A stretch of 64,000 bases of DNA from Oligoflexia bacterium (lineage in GTDB: Bacteria > Bdellovibrionota > UBA1018), in NCBI GenBank assembly GCA_023701205.1, contig JAMPXJ010000007.1, positions 64,261 to 128,260 on the forward strand, given 5' to 3'. The position numbers and the translations under genes were made by a program. Positions 32,489 to 39,807 of the stretch are shown in pieces; positions within the stretch are counted from its first letter, which is position 1, and each line of letters opens with the position of its first letter. Under the pieces are notes generated by a model, which was not told the origin of the DNA, ran no database searches, and was given only the letters and a program-made list of their open reading frames with translations.

Positions 32489-33132
32489 AAGGCAACAAGC
32501 TCTTTGTGGTTCTGGCCGCTGCTCTGGCGCTGGTGGTGTTTGCCGGCGGTGCCTGGTACCTGTCCCGGAAGGAGCAGGCCAAAAACGACGGCATGGGCCG
32601 GGTGGCGGCCTCGGAGCTGATCGAGGATCATAACGTGGTGGCCGGACCGGCCGACGCCAAGGTCACGATCGTGGAGTTTTTCGACCCCGAATGCGAAGCC
32701 TGCCGCGAGATGTACCTGATCGTGAAGCATCTGCTGAAGGAGTATGAGGGCAAGCTTCGCGTCGTGCACCGGTACATGCCTTTTCACGGAAACGCGATGT
32801 ACGCGGCCTCGGTGATCGAGGAGGCGCGGGAGCTGGGCAAGTATGACGAGGCGATGTACGCGCTCTTCGAGAATCAGCCGGAGTGGGGCAGCCATCACGA
32901 ACCCCGGCCTGACCTGATCCCCGGGTATCTGGAGAAGATCGGCATCGACCCCAAGCGGCTCCAGAAGGACGAGGTGATCAAGAAGCACGGCTGGAAGGTC
33001 GAGAAGGACTTCGCCGCCGGAAAGCGCCTCGGCGTGCAGAAGACGCCCACCTATTTCGTCAACGGGCGGATGCTCAACACCATCGGCTATGAAGTCCTGA
33101 AGAGCGCGATCGAAGCGGAGCTGCAGCGCTAG
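32485..33132 (+). CDS. DsbA-like thiol-disulfide oxidase (BdbD type), membrane-anchored
   Basis: 215 aa. An N-terminal anchor or signal (about 5-26) precedes a DsbA-like thioredoxin fold: VEFFDPECEACREM with redox pair Cys70/Cys73, an inserted helical domain, and the cis-proline in VQKTPTYFVNG. The CEAC pair is unusual compared with the CPHC of DsbA. AGGAGAG lies before the ATG, which overlaps the bdbC stop. Together the two genes make a periplasmic disulfide relay for cysteine-containing exported proteins. Confidence 0.92.
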   Translation: MKGNKLFVVLAAALALVVFAGGAWYLSRKEQAKNDGMGRVAASELIEDHNVVAGPADAKVTIVEFFDPECEACREMYLIVKHLLKEYEGKLRVVHRYMPFHGNAMYAASVIEEARELGKYDEAMYALFENQPEWGSHHEPRPDLIPGYLEKIGIDPKRLQKDEVIKKHGWKVEKDFAAGKRLGVQKTPTYFVNGRMLNTIGYEVLKSAIEAELQR

Positions 33133-33155
33133 CCGCCCGGGATCACTGGTGTTGG

Positions 33156-33190
33156 CATGATCTCATTTTTCGACGAAAATTGGGATCATG
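33156..33190. repeat. 17-bp imperfect inverted repeat after the disulfide operon
   Basis: Positions 33156-33172 pair with 33174-33190 with two mismatches and a 1-base centre (arms begin CATGATC and end GATCATG, T-rich near the centre). It may act as a terminator for the bdbC-dsbA pair or be the edge of a lost element; the decayed ATPase gene starts in its right arm. Confidence 0.5.
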
Positions 33191-33942
33191 GTAGGCAAGT
33201 TATATCCCCGCGTGCTATCGGCCCCTTCTCGCTGGACGCGCGCTCATCAAGAATCTCTTTCCCCTGCTCCCGGTTGAGATGGGGCGGGACTTCGACCTCG
33301 AGACCGCGCTCCAAGCGGGGACGGTCCCTCTCATCAGCACCAGTGAGCCTTCTGAGCTCAAGGATCGGCTGCGCGCCTATGTGCAAACCTACCTGAAAGA
33401 GGAAATTCAGGCCGAAGCCCTCGTGCGAAACCTCGGGGGTTTCATGCGATTCCTTCCGGTCGCAGCGCTCGTTCCGCCTTCCCGGTTTTGAGGCGAAGCT
33501 TCGCGTGCGTGAACGCAAGCATCCCAAGCTGTATTGGGTCGATCCGGGCATCGTGCGTGCGGCGCGCGGTGACTATGGCCCGGTCAGCTCCGAGGAGCGC
33601 GGCAGCCTGCTGGAGGGCTGGGTCGCTCAGACGCTTCGGAGTTGTCAGGGCTATTTCGATGATTGGGACGAGATGTTCTACTGGGCGCCGTCCGAGGCGA
33701 AAGGGATTGAGGTGGATTTCCTCCTTCGCGGCGGGCGCAAGTTCGTCGCCATCGAGGTGAAATCCGGATCCCGGATTCGTCCGGAGTGGTTCACCGGGCT
33801 GGAGGCGATCCGTGACCTCAAGGGCGTTGGCAGGCGGATTGTCGTTTATCTCGGTTTGGAGAGCATCACGACCGATACCGGAATCGAAGTCCTCACTCTC
33901 GCCGACTTCCTGAAAGAGCTGGAATCCAGGAAACTGGTCTGA
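33188..33942 (+). pseudogene. DUF4143-type AAA ATPase, decayed with two internal deletions
   Basis: The start MVGKLYPRVLSAP fits the family N-terminus. It jumps directly to AGRALIKNLFPLLPVEMG, DFDLETALQAGTVPL and LRAYVQTYLKEEIQAEALVRN, so the AAA core with Walker A and B is missing. After FMRFLPVAAL it jumps again to FRLPGFEAKLRVRERKHPKLYWVDPG and the DUF4143 nuclease-like end (IEVDFLLRGG, VAIEVKSG). The three pieces are in different frames. The family usually has about 380-400 residues; about 215 remain. Confidence 0.8.
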
Positions 33943-33957
33943 GGTGACTCACTTTCA

Positions 33958-33974
33958 CTCAACACATTGTTGAG
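33958..33974. promoter_or_regulatory. palindrome before the second TIGR02147 gene
   Basis: CTCAACA-CAT-TGTTGAG is a perfect 7-bp inverted repeat 46 bases before the GTG start at 34020. A TTGACG box follows at 33982. Possible operator for self-regulation. Confidence 0.4.
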
Positions 33975-34019
33975 CGACAGGTTGACGTCCTCGCCCGGCC
34001 GGGTTAAACGCTCGTCATC

Positions 34020-34835
34020 GTGAACGAGCTGAGAGACTACCGAGAAGTCCTGCGGAATGAGCTTGCGAGCCGATGTGGCCGCAACCCGAAATACTCCCTC
34101 CGCAGCTTCGCGCGGGACGTGGGCCTCTCGCCCAGTCGCCTGAGCCATGTGCTGAAAGGGGACTTCGGTCTCTCGAGAGAGGCCGCCCTGGCGGTCAGTC
34201 GGCGGCTGGGCTGGTCCGCGAACGAGTGCGAAAGCTTCGCCGATCTGGTCGATGCGCAGCATGCGCGCGGAAAGCTCAAGCGCGAGCTCGCTCAGAAAAA
34301 GCTTGAGGCTCGCAAGGAAAGCTATCAGGATCTCAGCGCCGAATTCTACCGTGTCATTGCGGATTGGTACCACTTCGCCATCCTAGAGCTCACCAAGACC
34401 GCTCAGTTCAAATCGGACTCGGCCAGCTCCCGGCCCGAGCGCGTGGCAAGAGCCTTGGGCATCAGCGTTCATGAGGCTGCCGCGGCGATTGAACGTCTGA
34501 AAAGGCTGAAGCTCCTCACTCAAAAAAAGGACGGCGCACTGGCCGCGATCGGTGACTTCAGTGCCAACCCCGCCGGGATCCCGAGCGAGGCGATTCGCAA
34601 GTCCCACAAACAGATTCTGGCCAAGGCCATTGACGCCGTCGACTTCCAGGGCGTCGAGGAACGCGATCTTTCCTCGATGATCCTTGCCTTGGACGAAAAG
34701 GATCTCGGAGAGGCGAAGCGGATGCTGAAGGAGTTTCGCAGGTCATTCGACCGGCGCTTCTCTGCTCCCAGGAGGCAAACCAACCGGGTCTATTGCCTCG
34801 GAATGCAGTTTTTCAGATTACAGGAGAGGGACTGA
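34020..34835 (+). CDS. TIGR02147/DUF4423 family regulator
   Basis: 271 aa; GTG start. N-terminus (MNELRDYREVLRNEL) and HTH (SLRSFARDVGLSPSRLSHVLKG) fit the family, followed by DUF4423 (YRVIADWYHFAILELTKT; second HTH RVARALGISVHEAAAAIERLKRLKLL). It is the second member in this window. Its stop is two bases before the start of the secreted protein gene that follows, so regulator and target are probably one operon. A perfect palindrome lies upstream. Confidence 0.88.
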   Translation: MNELRDYREVLRNELASRCGRNPKYSLRSFARDVGLSPSRLSHVLKGDFGLSREAALAVSRRLGWSANECESFADLVDAQHARGKLKRELAQKKLEARKESYQDLSAEFYRVIADWYHFAILELTKTAQFKSDSASSRPERVARALGISVHEAAAAIERLKRLKLLTQKKDGALAAIGDFSANPAGIPSEAIRKSHKQILAKAIDAVDFQGVEERDLSSMILALDEKDLGEAKRMLKEFRRSFDRRFSAPRRQTNRVYCLGMQFFRLQERD

Positions 34836-34837
34836 TC

Positions 34838-36211
34838 ATGAAGGTTAACTTGAAATTCGCCACGCTTTTCATAGCTATCGTCCTGGGCGCCGGGCAGTGC
34901 GCTTTTGCCGGCCAGGAGATCGGCAACGGCGGCGATGCCATCGTCTGCCGAAGCTCCGATGGCGCGATCCAGCGCGCCGAGCTCGTCGACTACTATGAGG
35001 CGAAAATCGAGCGTGAGATCCAGGTGGATCTCGGTCCGGGCGGCTCCTGGCAGGAGCAATTCGAGTTCGTGATGAAACGCCTCGATCGCCTGGACCCAAG
35101 CCGCGCGACGGAGCTGCGGAACGGCGCCGCACGTTTCCTTGCCGATGTCCGGTTCATCGATGGGCATGACTTTCCCGATCTTTCGGACACCGGAGGCTTG
35201 ATCGTCCCGAGTGGCTGTCGCATCGAGCAGGTCGCGATCCAGCAGAAGGTGGCCTTCCCGCAGGACAAGCCCTACCTGATCAATCGCGATCTCTGGGGCC
35301 GGTTCACGGAGCAGTCGAAGGCGGGTCTGGTGCTGCATGAGCTGCTTTATCGCGAGGCTCTGGAAAACTACCTGGCCCGGAACTCACGAAAGGTGCGCTA
35401 CCTGAATTCGCTGATCGCGTCGCCTCTCCTGGAGGCGCTCAGCACCGTTCAATACGCCGAAACCCTGGCCGCGGCCGAGATCTTTCGTTATCAGCTCCCG
35501 CTCACGTTCCAAGGACAACCCGCCCTGCTGAACCTGAATCTCGGGGGATGCTTTGAGGACATTGGCACCCGCACGTGTCTCCTCAATCTGGAGTCCAAGG
35601 AGCACGGGGTGATTTTCAAGGATCCGAAGCTGACGGATTCAGCCGGCAACCGGATTGGGATCAAGCGTCTCGCCACGAGGGAAGGGAAGGGTGTCCAATT
35701 TATACATTTTCCTTCGCTTTCGGAGGCGCTTCTCCTGAGGCGGCAGCATTTCAAAATGACCTATGCTCTCTCATTGAGCCTGAATAGGAGCACCCTGACT
35801 TCAAAGCTCTATGGCGCTATTTCGGTGCCCGGAGATATCGAGGCCGCTTTTGATGGAGACGGCATGTTGTTGGACGAGGTGCCGCTCTTCACGTTTAATC
35901 CGACTCGTTTTTCGGATTTCTTTTTTTCCCAAGGTCTCATCTTTCCAGAGAACAGGCCGATTGCGATCGGCACCTGGTCGGACTCGCCTCTGGAGCTGGA
36001 GTTTCGTGCAAAAGGCGGGGAGATCAGGCGTTCTGGATCAACGTGGATCACCTTCGAGAATCTCGCGCGGCTGAGCTGGGTGCTGTCAGGTCGGCGGCAT
36101 CAGGTCACGCGCAAACCGGGTTGCAAGGAATCCACGCCTCGCCTCTCCCTGAATTTTCAGGAGGAAACCTGGTTGGATCCCGAGGGTTGTTTCACGATCG
36201 AGATCCATTGA
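34838..36211 (+). CDS. secreted GNGGD/LHE protein, function unknown
   Basis: 457 aa from the ATG at 34838, with AGGAG about 12 bases upstream in the end of the regulator gene. Signal peptide (MKVNLKFATLFIAIVLGAGQCAFA), then EIGNGGDAIVC, and a central LVLHELLYREALENY segment followed by NSRKVRYLNSLIAS. The rest is beta-rich, with several cysteines. GNGGD-start secreted proteins with an LHE segment are typical of Bdellovibrio-like genomes as I know them, but their function is not established. The layout resembles the protein at 17717-18658. Confidence 0.68.
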   Translation: MKVNLKFATLFIAIVLGAGQCAFAGQEIGNGGDAIVCRSSDGAIQRAELVDYYEAKIEREIQVDLGPGGSWQEQFEFVMKRLDRLDPSRATELRNGAARFLADVRFIDGHDFPDLSDTGGLIVPSGCRIEQVAIQQKVAFPQDKPYLINRDLWGRFTEQSKAGLVLHELLYREALENYLARNSRKVRYLNSLIASPLLEALSTVQYAETLAAAEIFRYQLPLTFQGQPALLNLNLGGCFEDIGTRTCLLNLESKEHGVIFKDPKLTDSAGNRIGIKRLATREGKGVQFIHFPSLSEALLLRRQHFKMTYALSLSLNRSTLTSKLYGAISVPGDIEAAFDGDGMLLDEVPLFTFNPTRFSDFFFSQGLIFPENRPIAIGTWSDSPLELEFRAKGGEIRRSGSTWITFENLARLSWVLSGRRHQVTRKPGCKESTPRLSLNFQEETWLDPEGCFTIEIH

Positions 36212-36284
36212 GGTTCTGTGTCAGCAAGGACACTGGCAGCTGAAGATATAAAGCCCTCCCCCGGAATTTCCGAAAAGAATCGAG

Positions 36285-37787
36285 ATGAGGGCTCGATTCC
36301 GCAAACTCAGAAAAACGCTCGCGATCGCGGCGCTCGCGTTTTCTCTCTCCTTCAGCTCCTCGGATTCCGCACACTCTGATGAGGAGCTTGGATCGGCCTC
36401 AAAGGACTGTATAGCAAACCGTTGCCAGGGCGATTACGCCTACGGCCTGGGTGCGAAGGGCGAGCTGAGCTTCGGGAAGATCGACCGGGTCTTTACGCGC
36501 GAGGGGAAAGGAGTGGTCCGGCTTGACGGCAAGGAATTTCCAATCGACTCGGTCGGGAGCTCGAGCCGGAAAGATTGCCTGAAGCTCGGTACGGGACCCC
36601 GCTGCGCAGGGGATGTCGTCAGCAAGGGCGGCAAGATCGGCTTGATTCTGGCGACTTTTCCGCACCTCAAGTCGCCGTCTTACCCTGCGGTGATCTCTGT
36701 CGGGGGTCAGCCCCCGGTTCTCGCCTCTCATCGCGAGTTTGTTCCGGTTCCGGCGGATTGTGATGATCTTCCCGAGCTGCAGTTCGCGGTGGAGAAACTC
36801 AAGGTGATTCAAACGTTATTGAAAGGCGGGTTGAATGCGCCCAGCGAGGCCAGCTGCATGGGGCCACCCCGCGAGCCTTCGCCGCGCTATCTCGAGCCGG
36901 TTCCCCGGATAGTGCCAGGTGATGTCCGTTGCGATGAGACGCCCGGACCCGTTACGGCCATGGATAGCCCGAATTACCCGCATTTCGAACAGCTCCTCAA
37001 AAAGGGAATGTCGGCGTCCCTCGGCGAGTTTCTCAGGCTTTGGTATCCCTCGCCGGGGGAAAAAACGGACAAGAGGCCTGCAGATTCGATCTTGAATTGT
37101 CTAGGGCCTTCGGGCAGCCCGAACTATGGAACGGCGGAGTACGCGCCCGAGAGCTGCGTGCCCGACGTCCTCTATAGCTGGGGGCCGCGAGCGAAGGTCG
37201 ATACCTTTCAGCAGACGATCCGGGATGGAAAGGCCTGGGCGGGAAAACCCAATCCGGGTTCGGAGACTTCCGACGGCACCTTGTTCCTGTCGCTTTCTGC
37301 TGCGAGCACCTATATGTACGGCGTGGTTCCGATTCGTTTCAAGCTCAAGCCAAAGGTCCCGTTGCATCTTCAGAGAGGCGTGAAGGCTGACGATCTCAAG
37401 ATTCCCGGAGAAGTGACTTATCGGGACTGGGAATACCAGGATTATTGGATCGCCGATTCCTCGGTGATCGAAAGCTGGAGCTTCGGCACCCCGGAGCATT
37501 ACGACGAGATCGTGCGGGACATCCTGCGGATCAGTTCGGGTGAGAACGCCGCGCTCTATCATCGCAAAGAGCTCCACGGGAGCGGAATCGAGAGATTTTT
37601 TTCCATCGGAGCGACGGATCAGAATCCCAACAACGAAGAGAAGCTCAAAGCGACGTTGCTCGAGATGGTGCGGATGATCGTGACCGGAGAAGGGCGGATC
37701 TACTATTCCAAAGGCGCCTGCCGGAACCGCGAGGAGCATTTCGCGACGGATCGGCCTTCTTATCTGAATCCGAGGGATCGCCTCTAG
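36285..37787 (+). CDS. exported cysteine-containing protein, function unknown
   Basis: 500 aa. A basic N-terminus and hydrophobic stretch (about 10-28) form a signal peptide. Ten cysteines, an even number, are spread over the mature protein (DCIANRC, KDCLKL, RCAGD, ACRNR), suggesting disulfides. A segment at about 335-365 (SDGTLFLSLSAASTYMYG) and an acidic loop resemble ADP-ribosyltransferase-type folds only vaguely; I do not assign this. TATAAA at 36247-36252 may be its -10. Its 3' end overlaps the convergent response regulator by 4 bp. Confidence 0.6.
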   Translation: MRARFRKLRKTLAIAALAFSLSFSSSDSAHSDEELGSASKDCIANRCQGDYAYGLGAKGELSFGKIDRVFTREGKGVVRLDGKEFPIDSVGSSSRKDCLKLGTGPRCAGDVVSKGGKIGLILATFPHLKSPSYPAVISVGGQPPVLASHREFVPVPADCDDLPELQFAVEKLKVIQTLLKGGLNAPSEASCMGPPREPSPRYLEPVPRIVPGDVRCDETPGPVTAMDSPNYPHFEQLLKKGMSASLGEFLRLWYPSPGEKTDKRPADSILNCLGPSGSPNYGTAEYAPESCVPDVLYSWGPRAKVDTFQQTIRDGKAWAGKPNPGSETSDGTLFLSLSAASTYMYGVVPIRFKLKPKVPLHLQRGVKADDLKIPGEVTYRDWEYQDYWIADSSVIESWSFGTPEHYDEIVRDILRISSGENAALYHRKELHGSGIERFFSIGATDQNPNNEEKLKATLLEMVRMIVTGEGRIYYSKGACRNREEHFATDRPSYLNPRDRL

Positions 37788-38161
37788 CGCTTTTCCCCAA
37801 GCGATCTTTTCACCAGCTTGACCACGTCATCGATGTCGAAGGGCTTGCTGAGATAAAGCGGCACCCCGACCTCTTGCGCGCGTTTTCCGGCGTTTTCCGC
37901 CGCGGTGAAGACGATGATCTTGGCGGCCTCGCCGCGCAGCCGCCGTTTGTACTCCTCCATGAACTGCCAGCCATCCATCACGGGCATGCGCATATCGAGC
38001 AGGATCACCGCCGGGTGGTACGAGGCGAGCAGCTCCAGCGCGATGCGTCCGTTCTCGGCGGTTCGCACCTGAAAGCCCTCGCCCTCGAGGATGAATGACA
38101 TGGCGTCACGCAGGTCGCGATCGTCATCGATGACGAGGATCTCCGTCGGTTCAGGCTTCAT
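37784..38161 (-). CDS. single-domain response regulator
   Basis: 125 aa, receiver domain only. The acidic pocket (VIDDDRDLRD), the phospho-acceptor Asp56 (ILLDMRMPVMDG), the conserved Thr in VFTAAENA and the Lys in YLSKPFD are all present. No output domain, so it acts as a phosphate shuttle or through protein binding. It overlaps the histidine kinase gene by 11 bp and is surely its partner. Confidence 0.92.
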   Translation of the reverse strand: MKPEPTEILVIDDDRDLRDAMSFILEGEGFQVRTAENGRIALELLASYHPAVILLDMRMPVMDGWQFMEEYKRRLRGEAAKIIVFTAAENAGKRAQEVGVPLYLSKPFDIDDVVKLVKRSLGEKR

Positions 38162-39482
38162 GCGCGCTCCTCTCGCCACCGCCGGCCGGCCGTGCCGCCT
38201 CCGGGCTGATCGGAATGCTGAACTGGAAGGTGGAACCAGCATTCTCCCGGCTCTGGCACCAGATCCTTCCTCCGTGGCGCGTGATCAGCTCGCGGCTGAT
38301 GAAGAGCCCCATGCCCATTCCCGTGGAGTAGGCATGGCCCGTGCCGGCATGGGCGCGGTAATAGCGGTCGAAAAGCTGCAGCTGCCTCTCCGGAGGGATG
38401 CCGATGCCCTGATCCTTCACCGCGACGCACACCTCTCCTTCGCGCCCCGAGACCGTGACTTCGATGGCGCCCCCCTGCGGCGAGAACTTGATGGCATTGT
38501 CCACGAGGTTGAGCAGCACCTGTTCGACGCGGTCGCGATCGGCGAACACCCACTCCGGTGGCCCGTCCGCCAGGGAAAGCCGATGCGTCGGGGAGATTCC
38601 CTGCATCTGAGCCACGAGCTCGGAGACCAGGGAGCGGAGTTCGAAGCGGGTTTTGTTCAGCTGGAGACGCCCGAGCTGCAGGCGCGAGAACTCGAGCAGG
38701 TCCTGGATCAGCTTGTTCATGCGGTCCGTCTGGTAACTCAGGACGGAGAGGGCTTTCAGCTCACGCTCGCCGATACCGGCGGGGCGCCACTTCTTGAGCA
38801 GCTGCACGTAGGCCTTGATGGTCGTCATCGGCGACTTCAGCTCATGCGCGGCGGTCGATAGGAACTCGTCGCGCATCCGCTCGAGCCGCTTGATCTCGGC
38901 GATGCTCCGGAAGACGATGATCGCCCGGCCCGTCGACCCGTCTTTTTCGTGTGGGACGGGCTCGTCCCTGACGGGCGACGCGCTGATGCTGATGGGCAGG
39001 TCGTCGTTACCCGGAGCGCGGATCTGGCCTTCCCAGTTGTAGATCGTCTCGCCAGCGAGGGCTCGCGCGATCGGGTCAGGATCCTGGGCCGGCCGCAGCG
39101 CGATGGATTTTCTCAGGAGACTCGTCCTCGTGAGGATCTCGTTGCGTCCGAGCCCGAAGAGGAGAGTGGCCGAGCGGTTGAGCTCCACGACCTGGTCTTC
39201 GCGGTTCACGACGATGATGGCTTCCGGAAGGCACTCGAGCAGGGTCTTGAGCCGGTGCTCGGATGCGCGGATCTGCCGGAAGTACCGCTCGATGAGCGCA
39301 TAGAGCATGAGGCTGGTCGCCAGGACGTAGAAGGTGCCTTTGAAAGTCTGGATCCGGGTAATCGTCTCCGGGTCGCTCGTCATGAGGGAGACGGCGCTGT
39401 CCGAAAAATATATCCAGAGAAACGCGACGAGCGCGTAGAACCCGGCGATGCGGAGAGGGGTCAGCCCCTTCAGGAGGCGCAT
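38151..39482 (-). CDS. membrane PAS sensor histidine kinase
   Basis: 443 aa. Two TM helices (about 12-28 and 49-67) enclose a short periplasmic loop; then a PAS domain (about 78-195; LPEAIIVVNREDQVVELN), HisKA with phospho-acceptor His213 (STAAHELKSPMTTIKAY) and HATPase (N box NLVDNAIKFSP, G1 DQGIGIP, G2 GMGMGLFISREL). All catalytic motifs look intact. The PAS domain may sense a redox or small-molecule signal; this cannot be told from sequence. Confidence 0.93.
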   Translation of the reverse strand: MRLLKGLTPLRIAGFYALVAFLWIYFSDSAVSLMTSDPETITRIQTFKGTFYVLATSLMLYALIERYFRQIRASEHRLKTLLECLPEAIIVVNREDQVVELNRSATLLFGLGRNEILTRTSLLRKSIALRPAQDPDPIARALAGETIYNWEGQIRAPGNDDLPISISASPVRDEPVPHEKDGSTGRAIIVFRSIAEIKRLERMRDEFLSTAAHELKSPMTTIKAYVQLLKKWRPAGIGERELKALSVLSYQTDRMNKLIQDLLEFSRLQLGRLQLNKTRFELRSLVSELVAQMQGISPTHRLSLADGPPEWVFADRDRVEQVLLNLVDNAIKFSPQGGAIEVTVSGREGEVCVAVKDQGIGIPPERQLQLFDRYYRAHAGTGHAYSTGMGMGLFISRELITRHGGRIWCQSRENAGSTFQFSIPISPEAARPAGGGERSAHEA

Positions 39483-39807
39483 TCTTTTTTCCTATCCCAA
39501 TGTCGTTGAAATTCCCCAACGAATCTTTCGGTGGCCGCCCGGATTTTCCGCGCTGGACTTGATTTCTCCGGCTCGGATATGATTCAAGCCGAAGCGGAAT
39601 CCTCATCGGTAAGGCTGGCAGTTTCCCATTAAGTTTCAAAAGGTTGTTGCCTTGGGAAAACTCGACCCGCCGGGTGGAATTTTTGTCCCACGGATGGATC
39701 ATACCCCTAGGTTTCTTTTTAGAAAACACCGGAATGGAACTTGCTCAACCCGGGTGGAAACAAGTACCTGTTGGGGAATACGAGAGAAGAGAGAGGAAGC
39801 AACAGAG
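39483..39807 (+). promoter_or_regulatory. 325-base promoter region before korA with two ACCC-GGGT palindromes
   Basis: No gene is seen. CTCGACCCGCCGGGTGGAA (39661-39679) and CTCAACCCGGGTGGAA (39744-39759) share the pattern CTCRACCC...GGGTGGAA, and both have a palindromic ACCC/GGGT core. They may be binding sites for a regulator of the kor-nuo operon. No clear sigma-70 promoter was found. Confidence 0.4.

Noticed and set aside
36285..37787. ADP-ribosyltransferase toxin-like fold in the ten-Cys exported protein
   Set aside because: The resemblance (an STYMYG strand and acidic loops) is too weak; a catalytic R-STS-E set cannot be located.
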